This document shows, one piece after another, positions 11,731-23,236 of a DNA stretch of 64,000 bases. Source of the stretch: Phoma sp. XZ068. Taxonomy: Eukaryota > Ascomycota > Dothideomycetes > Pleosporales > Didymellaceae. Made by a program: the position numbers and the translations under genes. The notes under the pieces were generated by a model. The model saw only the letters and a program-made list of their open reading frames with translations. It did no database searches and was not told where the DNA came from. Location of the stretch: positions 1,674,001-1,738,000 of the forward strand of contig RBKR01000002.1 of assembly GCA_004835665.1 (NCBI GenBank). Reading direction: 5' to 3'. Position 1 is the first letter of the stretch; the number at the start of each line of letters is the position of its first letter.

Positions 11731-14700
11731 ATGTCAACTCCATCCACCTTGGCCGTGGGGAACGGTGCTCTGCAGCAGTCGTCGATGTCGTCGGCGTCGC
11801 CTGCTGCCAACGACGATGACAACATGGGCGACATACCGCGTCGTCCAATGCGAGGCAAGCATGTCTAGCACCGCTGATGGCTTCTGTCTAACCAAAGGGA
11901 TATTATAGTCAAGGTCCTGTACACATTTGACGACCAGAACAAGTCAAACTGCCTGGCACGTCTGCCAAACGCTCTCAGCGTCCCTGTCGTGTCTCTGGAC
12001 GAGGACACCCAGGTTGGTGTCATCGAGCTCAAGACATGCATCCAAGCCATCGTCTCTGCGAGGTATGCTCGTCTGCCTGTGTGTTTGAGCTCTTTCCATC
12101 AATACTCACCGCCATAGTCCTGAATTGACGGCCAAGCTGGGCCACGACTACACCGTATACGCATACGACTTCTCCGAGTACGAAACCCCTCTTGTCGGCC
12201 AAGGAATGCTTTCGTGGATCCTCGCCTCCGCCTCCGCCACCCCCAATGCTCCCGCCGAAGACTCGCAGACCATGGTCACTGGTCGCGTGTGCAAGAACAT
12301 CCTGGGTCTCTTCTCGAACGGTATCAAGGAGACGTTGGAGGTGAAGCTCAAGCTCGTGCCCGTGCCCACGTCAATGCAGAAGGAGTACGTGGAGAACATG
12401 GAGCGCTATCACAGCCTGAGTCAGATCATGCCTGAAGGTTTCGACTACACCGCGTGGTCCGACTTCTTAAAGGAGAATCCCACCCTTGGTCAGCTGGCCC
12501 AACCAACGCCGAACACCCCCGCACAACCTCTGTACCGCTCGTCCACCGGTGGCTACGAGCCATTCCACCAGATGCTCACACGCCACAGCCCATCACAGGA
12601 ACCCGTCCGGAACGACTCCTTCTACAAGCAATCAAACGCATCCTTCATGTCTCAGCAGTCACGGGCCTCTAGCCCCGCCAACAGCAATGCCTCCTTCCGC
12701 CACGTCCCATACAACCCGGAACCCCGCCCTTGCTCACGAGCATCTGTTCGAAGCGAAATGTCGACACACTCTCAGCAGTACCAGGCCGATCCCCACTACA
12801 TCATCGAGCTCCAAGAGGATGGGCCACCAAAGAAGAGGGCACGCATCACCCAGGCAACGAGACCACGCAACACCCCCCTGACAGCTCGCAACGACTCGTT
12901 GCACAAGACTGCCGCCACGGCGTCGTCTGTCTGGCTCCACAGACCGATTGCTGCCAACGCAGCTTCGAATCTTGCCGATGCCGAGATGCACCCTCGCGCC
13001 CCAACACCGCGACCAGGCGACAGAGCCTTTGGCGCACGGGAACCCCGACGACTACCAGCTCCGAGCGCCTTACGACATGGGTCCATGGATGCAGGACGGC
13101 AATACATATCACCATATGATGCGAGCACCTTTTCCGACGCTGCCGTAGACTCAGGCGACGATGATAGAGATGGAAGTCCTGATGATACGCCAAGAGACAT
13201 ACCGTCTTCGCCGCCCATAGTCTCGCAACGCACCTCACCTACGCCCTCTAGTCCTACGTTGCCAACCTTTCCGCTGTTGACGGACTCGGGCTTCGTTAGT
13301 GACGTGCCGTTGAGCAGGGAAGAAGATAACATGGATGATGGTAGTAGGGCGTTGGGTGGAAGTGATCTCGCAGCAAGAGATGCAGCAAGAGACACGACGA
13401 GACGCCGCAAGCAGCTTGCCCGGATGGAGGTCACCCCTTACGACAAGTCGCACAAGCCCTGGCAAGAGGTCACTCCAGGACCCACAGAGCGCCTGCCTCA
13501 AACCTATGTTCCGCCCGCAAGATCTTTCACACGTGATCCTTACAAACAGGTCGCACAAAGCATCGAACCTGAGACGGGTAAAACAAAGCCCGCTCGATCG
13601 GGTGCTTCGAGAGCGAAAGCGCCAGGTCTGCCTCGGTCACATACACTACAGGAACGTTCGAACGCCGATGTGCCAGCTGTGAGAACACGACAGCCGCCTA
13701 CTGATTCCTTCCCCTTCCCTCCCCTCGAGCAAACACAAACGACTGGAAAGGCAGGTTCGCCAGATTCTATATTCTCTCAGTGTTCCCCCGAAAGTGAGGC
13801 TGGACCGCAAGTCTACAGTCGCGAAGCTACACCGAATGCCCCAGCAAAAAGGCCTAAAGCGTCCAAGTCAAGAGGTCTTCCTAGATCTCACACATGGTCC
13901 GGCGCCGCAGAGCCCATGTCAGACGCTCCTACACCATCCGAGTCTACAGGAATTGAACCTGACGCCCCACGAAGCGGCTCTCACGCAAAGCGGAAGAAAT
14001 ATATCAAGGACAAACTTGAGAATGCACTTGCAACTGGAGGTATGCCCGATCACTGCCACAATTGTGGTGAGATCGAGACTCCGACTTGGAGGAAGCCATA
14101 CACCCGCATCGAATATGGTACACCCGAAGGGATTGAGATATCTCCTACCGGCATTGTGGCTTACGAAGTCATTGAGACCAACCCGGAAAATGGCGGCGAG
14201 CCCATGTACCGCATTTACAGGAACAAGATAACAAACGAAGAGAAGCTGGCCAACACCTACGAGCCAATGAACTTGTGCAACCCATGTGGTCTATGGCTTG
14301 TCAAGAATGGCAAATCGCGTCCACAGAGCATGTGGGACAAACCTTCCAAGGCACCCCCACGTAGGAGGCGTGTACCAAGCACACGCAGCAAATCACAGTG
14401 TCAGAACGAAGATATTGCATCGGACGCCGTTGTGCCACACTCGGACGCTGTGGGCCCAGAAGAGCAGCAGGTAGGCGTTGCGTCCTTGGACGGTCAAGCC
14501 GACAAGGTTATGCCACCACCGTTCACCAGACCTCGCGCCTCAAGCCCTCCAACCAACGATGATGTCACGGGTCAGGATGAGATCCATGCGACCGCCGAAG
14601 CTGAAGCCGCGTTGCAACGAGCTATCCAATCTAGTCCGGCGGGTTTCCGGAAGAACAAGGATTCGTCAGTAGATGTAGGCTCCGACCTAACTCCCAGACC

Positions 14701-15994
14701 TACCCGTCGATTGCTCTTCCCGTCTCCACGCAAGAACGGCGAGGTCAAATCACTTGACTTGGTGCAAGGAAGCTCGAACACATCAGATCCTCACAACATC
14801 ACTAGTAACAGAGATGACGAACCCGAAAAACCTCGATGCGAGCGCTGCAAGAGACTTAAACGAGGTTGCGATCGTCAGCGACCATGCGGACGCTGTGTTT
14901 CGCATGGAATTGGCTTCGACGAATGCATACCGTCCAAGCCAGCAATGAACTGTTATAAACGTGTTCCTAGTGTGCCTGTCGCACCCCCTGCGCCTACAGC
15001 ACCACTTGAGTCTACACCGTCTGAGCCGGGCGTGCAGGCTATGGATGCTGTTCCTACTGCAGCTGCTTCGTCCGCTGCACCTGTTCAATCAGATGTACAA
15101 ATCTCAGCCGTGGTAGACGAAGGAGAAGTCGACAAGGAGAATTGCCCACCACCTGCGCCCAACGAGGGCCATGATGATTTCGCGTATTTGTTCGAGACTC
15201 CGGGCCCCGCAAAGACAACCCCGAAGAAGGAGGACCCTCTCCTAGACGTTCTTAAAACTCCTACTACAGGCTCTCGTCGTCGCCTACCGCTGACCCCAAG
15301 ACGAAGTGTCAACGATGCCGATCAAGCGATGACACCGTCACGAAGCATCTTTACACCTCGGACCATGCGTCCTGCAACAGTCGCTCCAGAAACCCCTTTC
15401 ACCCGACAACTCAACGCGATGTTATCTGATGCCATGAACTCATCTCCTTCTCAAGCCATTGACTTCTCTGCCTTCCCCGTGTTCGGCACTCCTGGTCGCG
15501 CAAACGGTGCACAATTCTCCGACCTCTTCAACGACGACTTCCTATCCAGCGACATGCCAGTCTCAAGTTCACCGGCGAAAGACAGTATGTTAGGCCTTGG
15601 GTTTGACCTCTACGAGGATCCCAATACCTCGTCTGTTGGAATGTGGAACGATCCAAGCATGTTCAGCAGCGACGCCATCATGCTGGATGTTGATAATGAC
15701 ACCAAGGGTGGTTCAGACATGACTGACGGTACTGGTGCGACCGCTATGCTTAAGATGACAGTAGGCGGTATCACTGTAGACTTCGCCTCGATGATTGAGG
15801 AAGTTGTTGGTAACAACGACGAAAATACGGACACTCTGGACGCAGAACAGGGATATCCTGAGGCGACTGAGGCGCAGCTACGTTTTGAGACGACGGCTGC
15901 ACAATCAAATAAAGAGGTCACCGAGACGCAAACAAGCCCAGAGACGAGGAGCCAGGGTATGGCACAGACACCTGACGCTCCTGAGGTGGATTAG
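11731..15994 (+). CDS. Ams2/Spt21-like GATA and Zn2Cys6 regulator
   Basis: Exons 11731-11854, 11909-12062 and 12118-15994 join in frame to 1384 residues. Intron 1 is of the GC-AG class (donor GCAAGC), required to join PMR to VKVLYTFDD. Residues about 40-170 are an Ams2/Spt21-type N-terminal domain (VLYTFDDQNKSNCLARLPN, DYTVYAYDFSEY, GRVCKNILGLFSNGIKETLE). By family, Ams2 and Spt21 activate histone genes in S phase. A GATA-type finger follows: C739-H-N-C742 and C813-N-P-C816, with 70 residues between the two pairs instead of the usual 17-18. A second motif at about 1000-1029 (CERCKRLKRGC, then CGRC and a sixth Cys) fits a Zn2Cys6 cluster. Long disordered Ser/Pro stretches separate them, and DKENCPPP near 1095 contains a KEN triplet. 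A histone-gene regulator is the best guess. Confidence 0.85.
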
Positions 15995-17651
15995 ACACAG
16001 TATGATGATACGAATTGACGGCAGCAGCTTGCCGATGTATGCACTTGGAATTTTGGAAGGCGTTTTACAGCGATTTGCACTTGCATAGCACGGCGTAGTC
16101 TACGGACATCGAACAACGAGGCACGATTTAAAGATATACCAAGGCATTACGAGAAGCAGCCAAAATAGATAGATATTATAGTATTACCATTGTCTTCCTT
16201 ATGAAGACCCACAACGAATCAAGACATTCCCTATAACTGTGATAATTGCATACGTCTTGCAACTTCACTCGAACATAACGATCGTCCTCTCCAAAACAGA
16301 TCATCCTCGTCAGAACCATCTTAAGTTTCACGACACGTGCGCGCACTTCGGTTCGTCTCAGGTTCTTCCGAGAAGATCTGTTTCGACAAACGCTGGGCAA
16401 AAAGGGATGAGAACAGGTCAAAACTCTCAAAAGGGGATGGGTCCCAAAGAGATGACAAGCTCTGCCTTGTCCAGGCATCCGTGAGGATCCCGCAGGCCCC
16501 ACGGACATCGTCGTTGTCTCAGCTTGCGCTCTCTCCCAAACTCCCAAACAGAGACAAGGACGTGGGTTCTAGAATAAATATAATCTCCACCGGGCGATGC
16601 CCGAATGATGTCAGAGCGTCGTTTTTGGCAACGATGCTAGGATCACAGCATGAATTTGACAAGCAAGAATTCGCGTAGCGCGAGGTTTACCGGGATTTCG
16701 CAATGACGGTTGAGCCGGCGCCTTCCCTATTCAAGGGTAGACGCCGTCTTTCCATTCTGAGCGTCCCGCCGCTTAGCACCTGCAGGTGTAATTTGAAACC
16801 CCCTAGCGAATCTCGTGCCCGTGGTTGCTCACCACTGTCACAGCTCACCCCACCACGTTCGCAGCCCGAGACTTTGGCACTCTATCGTGAGTCGGTACAG
16901 TGCAGCGATGCACCTCGGTCGCTACTCGCACCGTCAGACTGGGCATTATGCGAGACACTTGATAGATGAGAACCATCCGACTCGGTCCTACCCGACCACA
17001 CTCACTACGCGCAATGACGCCTCACTTCATCTATCAGTTTGACAAGATTTTCTCCGCCATTGTTTTGGGGGTTGTTGAATCCGCGCGAGGTTCTTGTGAC
17101 CGCGACTTACAGGTCTTAGGGCTGGGTAACCGCAGATCGTGGAGAATTAAACGCACTTCCGATGGAGGATGCGTGACCACTTGACACCTGTAGCAAGCTG
17201 TAGCCAGCTGTAGCGCCAACGTTGGCGATTCGCAACCACGGACAAGGCCGCTCCGGGCTTACTGCGCCATCCATAGATTAAAGAGGTCCCATCTCGCGTA
17301 CGCTGTTCCCTGCAGTTCCACATAATGAAACTCCATTCGGCTAGCAGCCACGAGTTTCCCCAGGATCCCGGGGGGTGCAGACAGTTTAGTGCAACAAGGC
17401 CCGAGAGGCAAAGAACGGTTGTTCCACCAATTCCTTTTCAGCACAATTCATTTCGACATCCCGGTCTAGAATCCACCGCATCTGCTGATTGATGGCAATG
17501 CCTCGATTCTGAAAAGCCACCGATCCTCGTTTGGATGCGGCTGGGAAGATTCCTTCCTTTCCCCCTCGTTTGCCTTTTCTGATATTACCATTTGCGCCGA
17601 CTATCCGCCTCTCATTCTTATATTTCCTTTCTATTAACACCCCCGTTTCGA
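15995..17651. other. Intergenic, short tandem repeat and palindrome
   Basis: No gene recognised. At 17189-17215 a CTGTAGCNAG decamer is repeated nearly three times. It runs into a perfect 14-bp palindrome CGCCAACGTTGGCG at 17214-17227. The last 150 bp before 17652 are pyrimidine-rich, as expected for the leader of the next gene. Confidence 0.4.
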
Positions 17652-18845
17652 ATGTTTGGTGGCCGGGACGAACATGTAACAATGCTGTCGCCACGAAATC
17701 ACGACAAAGACCACCCGCACACGTACGTGAACCCAGAGGTGCCTTTGAATCTCGGCCTGTGGTTCTTGTATGCGGGCGCTACCTTCTTCCTCACCCTGCG
17801 CGTATGGATCAAGATCACGAGGCGGCATGGACTGTGGTGGGACGACTGGATCTTGCTGGTCACTTGGGTATGTCACTACATGACTGAGCTTGATAACAAT
17901 GACTGACTATTCTAAAGATCATCCTTACAGCAAACAACAGCCTCATCTCACTTGAATATGCGACAGGCTATGTCGTTGACAAGTGGGACGACCGCATGCA
18001 AATTCTTATCAACATAACTTCTTGCGGTACCCTTATAGGGCAGGCCCTGAGTAAAACAGCATTTGCTGTAACATTATTAAAGCTCACCAAAGGCTGGCCT
18101 CAATGGATTCTCTGGTTCTGTATCGTCACCATGAACGCGTACATGATTGTCAAGTGCTTCTTCCAGTGGGCAAAGATCACCGACAAGCCGAGCTACGATG
18201 TGTGGTACCGACTCAACTTCTATCTGGACTGGACCTTCCGCGAGAACTTTAAGGAAGGTGGCAATGGTAAGCAAGCTTTTAGGGTCTAAACATTTATCAT
18301 TTCTAACATTGCGCTCAGTGTACAACATCATCATGGACTTTGTCATGGCTACTTTCCCGTGGCTCATCACCTGGAACTTGGATATGCGCAAAGTCGAAAA
18401 GGTCGGTCTCTGCTTGACAATGAGCCTAGGAATGATTGTCGCCATCATTGCCGCAATTCGAACTGGCTGGAAAGACGGCGGCAACCCCAAAGACGAGTGG
18501 TACTTTTGGCGCAACGCACACTCAAACATCTGGTATTCCTCCGAGATCGTCGGCACAATCATCGTCCAGTGTATCCCGGTATTGCGACCACTTATTCGCG
18601 ACATTCACACCTCCCTGACTTCGAAGAAAATTGCCTCGCATGGCGGAGACACCGCTTTCCGCCGCAGCAAGATGCCCGCGGGATACATGACCAGCAACCA
18701 CAACGCCAGAGCGTACTCGGATGCAAAGGATACAGTCAACGACGACTCGATACCGGACTCTTGGGACAACCAGGGCATATACACGAAGAAGGACTTTGAG
18801 CTTACTACAGTGGAAGTCAAACGCAGTCCACAGTCGATGGTTTAG
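17652..18845 (+). CDS. Rhodopsin-fold integral membrane protein (Pth11-like, no CFEM)
   Basis: Three exons 17652-17867, 17918-18266 and 18319-18845 join to 363 residues. Several hydrophobic helices are visible: LGLWFLYAGATFFLTLRVWI, WILLVTWIILTANN, TSCGTLIGQALSKTAFAVTL, WILWFCIVTMNAYMIVKCFF, IIMDFVMATFPWLITW, GLCLTMSLGMIVAIIAAI and SSEIVGTIIVQCIPVLRPLI. This fits the seven-helix fungal rhodopsin-domain family that includes Pth11-type receptors. The conserved segments HGLWWDDWILL and the Trp-rich cytoplasmic loop support the family. The N-terminus is short, with no CFEM domain and no signal peptide. The polar C-tail (about 285-363) is rich in Ser, Asp and Lys. The ligand is unknown. Members act in surface or nutrient sensing, but many are uncharacterised. 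Confidence 0.85.
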
Positions 18846-21769
18846 ATACAACATTCAATTCATTCTTTTCCTCAGAAACTCCTCACTCCCAATGGACTGC
18901 TGGCGCAAAGCCGGCCAGCACACTTTGCATGCGCAACAGCTTTCACATGCACAATGTCAGCGCCCTGACTCACTCGGACATTGCGATATCTGCATGCAGC
19001 ACTGCGGCACTGCATATCTTGGAACTGCACCTGTCGCTCAACTCACCGCATTCGAAAACTCTCCGACAACTGCAGCGACTGAGAGTCAGTCACGACCACA
19101 CTCATAAGATGAATGACGCGCTCAAGCCTTCGTGCAACGATGTCAAGTTTCAACAACCCAGGCGCCGGTCGACGGAAAACGCGTGAGAAACGGTCCGTGT
19201 AACGGGAGAGGATTGCGCAGCACGATGGAAAAGGGACCCATGAGGTGACCCTGGCTGAAGCTGCGGTCTTGGCTCTAGCCCTGCAAGTGGCGTTGCTGGC
19301 GCTGCGCTGACAGGGTTGGGACAGGGGAAGGAACTGGAGCAGGGGATCGAAGGCAGGCGGAAACGAGTGTGGGTACAGGCCCAAAAAGGCCAGCAAGAGC
19401 AACAGTTACGCGTCGCACCAAACGTATATAGATGAAAAAGAAACTCTCAAACTGCAATGAGGCACTTAGTCATGAATTGACCAACTTGGATGCATGCTAC
19501 TATTGAGGTGAGTCCCACAATCTTGCACTTGGCGTTGCGGATTCTTTTGCCCGTCAGTGCTTATGTTGACTTGGGAGAGAGAAGGGGAGGCCTTGTAATC
19601 TAGTCCAACGGACCCGGTTCTCGCAACGCGTCGTTCCGCGAATTGGCTTCTGCCCAATGATTGGATGCAGACTTCGGATGTTGCTGTGCAGATTTCACAA
19701 CCGTTGTGCTCCACCAGCATATCTCCTCGCGAGCGCCGCATGTGCTGCCAGTGATCCAAACATCCTCATCGCCAGCCTAAACCACGATCAAATGACGCAA
19801 CACCAAATCTCGATGTTCGTCCACCCACGACTCGTCACATTCTAGATTCGTTTAATTAACCCTGCACCGTACACCCGGTCGGCCAACAGCCGCGATATTC
19901 CCGTCCCGAGGCTGCCGCGCGGTGCTAACTGTTGAGTATAAGCTGGGTAGCTATATGATCGCGTGCAAGTGGGTTGGGACGGCGTTCAAACGAAATGATG
20001 AACAGCGCAGGCGGGGCGCCGTTTGGAAATATATCGCGTGTGTTAAGACCCGGGGTTTGTCGTACAGCGTAAAACGTGGACAGCGACTATACCACTGCAG
20101 ACGTTGGCGCCATTAGACAGCCGGTGAGTGTGGTTTTACTGTAATTTGGGATCGAGCGTCCGGGAAGTCGGAGCGATTAGCTAGCAGGCTTGTCCGCAAC
20201 TTACCCCGGGTATCGCGGTAGTTGGAGTTGATCCGTTGGGTTGCTTGCTTTAAGATCTAGGTATGCGAGATCGATACTAGTCTCAAGAACCGGTGTCAGC
20301 ATTTAGGCTGAGACTAGAACGTCAGTTAATCAATTGAATAATTGATATACACACTTGTCAAACGTGATAATCACGTAGGTCCTCTATATTTCTTGTCATT
20401 CTCAAACTTAACTTTGTCAATCCACCAACGGCGCTGCTCCCCTAGAGGGCCAAGATTTCCCCATGCTCGGCGTCGTACTGATGACAAACTTTCCACCCCC
20501 ATTGAATTAACCTTGCAACAATTGTGGGCGAGCTTCGTATGGGACTAATTCATCTCCGAGAGTCGCTGCCAGCTCTTCGCCAAACTAAGCTCGGTGGTAC
20601 AGAGAGACTCACGCCGTTAGGATTATCCTCCTTGTCTGCCGGTGCCCGAAGGTGTGATGGTCTGTCTGGCTCAGCCACGTTTTTGTTGTCGCATCTACTA
20701 GCGGATGTGGTCTGATGCACACCGTTGGCGAACAATATGCCTCGTACGACCCAAGACAATGATGATGCTGGGCAAGTGGCATCAATTATCAGACATCCCA
20801 CCTTTGAGTGGGCGACTATACATTTACTGGAGTAGGAATGATCTGACGCAAGTAATAACTGTTTCGAAGATAGTCGGTGTAGGACTTCGAACGGCTAATC
20901 TTATAAACCGACGGCTACTGTGAGTTGTGTAGCCTCCTCATTCATTACAGTGGATTCTCGAGTACACAAGGTTAAGATCAAATGCATAAGCACGTACGAA
21001 ATACGCAAATAGGCATTGGGCATCTTGAAAAGCTATCTCCGACAAGCTTTATCATACCTCAGTCCTCAGTCGTAGTCGAGAGTCATGAACTCGTACCACA
21101 TCGGTGCCTTTGTTCGGTCTGTTCTCTGCGAATGTTTCGAAACATGTCTGCGAAAGAGACGTGCAGGGATACTCTTCTGGCAATCACAGTTCAGACAATA
21201 AATTAGAGGCCCACATCTTCTCAAGATCACTAATCCTTGCTACAGTCGTTTCCCAGGACGTTCGGGATAGATCTTCCGGTGTTCGCATTCGTCGTGGCAT
21301 TCAATATGACTTGGAGGTCCTCTGTGGCGGGTAGATTGATTTGGCATTGTTCACAGACTCAGCGGCGGTAAAAGTGCCGGAGGATTCGAGGGGTCGAACG
21401 TGAATGCACAACACGGGGGTCTCGTATTGTACAACTACCATTAAACTACCCACTGATCTTCTGTGATGTGCTGAGGGACGCATGTAGGTGCTTTGACATG
21501 ACATCGTCCTTGATGACAAAACGTTTTAATCGAGTCACTAAGATTTGCTGCACTGGCTCCTTCACAGCTTCTCTTTTGCCAAACCAACGTAGGAAGCAAT
21601 GTTTGGTATCTGTCATCTATGAAATAAACCCCATAATAGTATGTATTATTGCAGAGAAGTTGTGGTGTCCAATCCACTACCCACTTCATCTCCACGTAGC
21701 ACCAAGTCAAAGTCCGTCTCTTACAAAGTTCTCTTGCCACAAACATACCGCAAGCCATATGAATGAATC
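18846..21769. other. Long intergenic stretch without recognised genes
   Basis: Nearly 3 kb with only short, poorly supported open frames on both strands. No transposon ends, rRNA or complete tRNA were recognised. On the minus strand at 21406-21432 there is a 10-bp hairpin with a 7-nt loop, flanked by A-box-like (AGTTTAATGGTA) and B-box-like (GTTCGACC) words, but no acceptor stem can be formed. Confidence 0.4.
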
Positions 21770-22033
21770 TTAAGACCTATTCGGACTATGATCAGGCATG
21801 ACGTTCCGTGCCACTGGACTCATCCAATGAACTGTCTTTTTACCAGACCGCGATGCAGATGATTTGTCGTTATTGGATGCCCCCGAATCTCTGTAAGCGG
21901 TTGACGATGAAGTTTTCGAATCATTAGTGTTGTATTTGGCAGAAGCTGAATTCGTGGTTGAAATACCCCAATCTGAGCCCTTGCCGATGCCTGTAACGGA
22001 TAGTAGTGATGAGAGCGTTGAGTTTCTCGACAT
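21770..22033 (-). CDS. Small Ser-rich hypothetical protein
   Basis: An 87-codon single-exon frame with a true ATG in a good context (ACACACAATGTCG). The product MSRNSTLSSLLSVTGIGKGS continues as a Ser/Asn/Lys-rich polypeptide without signal peptide, membrane segment or known motif; it ends VARNVMPDHSPNRS. The frame stands alone in an otherwise gene-poor stretch. It may be a genuine lineage-specific gene or a chance frame. Function is not recognised. Confidence 0.3.
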   Translation of the reverse strand: MSRNSTLSSLLSVTGIGKGSDWGISTTNSASAKYNTNDSKTSSSTAYRDSGASNNDKSSASRSGKKTVHWMSPVARNVMPDHSPNRS

Positions 22034-22390
22034 TGTGTGTTAAGGAATTGATGATTGGAGCGGACAGCTATGTAGCTCTTAATAAATACATCCTAATGGA
22101 AATAGGTAGTGAAGTACATGATGTTGTGAAAAACCGACCGTATGTGAAACAAGTTGACTTGACACACTGCGAACAGTGAATGGGTCAAACATGCACACGG
22201 TAGGAGGCAGCGGTCATTGCATAGTAACTTCGTATTGTGATATGTACAGAATGTGATGCAACTTTGCGTCCTGTGATCAATTATATGCGCAGCGATGGCA
22301 CGAATGATCAGAGTCATAGAGCTTCCCCCTTATATCACAACTTTTCAAGACATCAACCTCCAAAGCAAGCAGTGCTCCTCCGCCATGGGC

Positions 22391-22780
22391 TCACATGACA
22401 ACACACTGCACTCCACGAATGTTGTTCTTGCTTCCTCCCACCAGTATCGCCATCGTCGTTGCCTGTACCGACAATCCAACCCTTTGCGATTTTATCCGCC
22501 ACACAAGTGTCCGCGCTGTTTCCTCTTGTTCGAGTTGTAATGCTGTAGAAGCTGTATGCTCGAGGGCAGCGCACTCCGGTGTTCTCGAAGATGTCATTGT
22601 CCTTGCTATGGACATCGATTGAACGCAGTCTTCAATGGGGTAGTGAATGTGATTAAAGGACGAGTCGGAAGAAGGTGTAGATTTCAGAGACGCTATTGGC
22701 TGTTTGGTCGCTGTAGTCGTATTTGTTCCTATGGAAAGGACAGTGGCTATGGGACCAATGGGTTCTGAGAGTTGAGCCAT
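22391..22780 (-). CDS. Hypothetical 129-residue protein
   Basis: Minus-strand frame starting at an ATG with good context (GCCATGGCTC). It gives MAQLSEPIGPIATVLSIGTN, a Thr/Ser-rich middle and a more structured tail with PECAALEHTASTALQLEQEE and TARTLVWRIKSQRVGL. The same frame also stays open upstream to another ATG at 22822. No domain is recognised. It is too short and isolated for confidence and may be spurious or the last exon of a longer gene. Confidence 0.25.
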   Translation of the reverse strand: MAQLSEPIGPIATVLSIGTNTTTATKQPIASLKSTPSSDSSFNHIHYPIEDCVQSMSIARTMTSSRTPECAALEHTASTALQLEQEETARTLVWRIKSQRVGLSVQATTMAILVGGSKNNIRGVQCVVM

Positions 22781-23236
22781 GGCATATGTTCGTGAATAGT
22801 GAATTGTGAAACCTTTTGGCATGCGCACGTTCAGACTCGTCCTGCGAGGTGTCGATGTGTGTGTTCAATTGCGCAAGTTTGAAGGGGTGATATAGAACTG
22901 TGATATGCTAGATCGAAGTCAAGGGTGCTGCAATTTATATTGAGCCCGATACTCACCGGTAGACTGCTTAGCATTGTTGCAGCTTAGTATTGTCACCTAC
23001 AAAATTTGCCTCAGGCCTCTTACCATTGTCTTCATGTGGGCACATTGACGACTGGGTCTGCGAGGTGAAAGCGGACAGGATATCAGAAGGAAATAGTATA
23101 GTCGTACGGAGGTGAAGACCAGACAGCTGGGTAGACTTAAAGGTAAACCGCTGCAATCATTTCTAACTAAGAAGCTAAGTGGTGTTTGAGAGTGCGATTC
23201 GTGTTAATTGGGTATAATAGGGTTTGAAAGTTACTA
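22781..23236. other. Intergenic, nothing recognised
   Basis: Stretch between a weak minus-strand ORF and the 3' end of the BUD32 gene. No open frame of note and no repeat was seen. Confidence 0.3.

Noticed and set aside
17386..17694. 102-codon minus-strand frame
   Set aside because: Overlaps the start of the rhodopsin-type gene on the other strand, and its sequence is the complement of a pyrimidine-rich leader.
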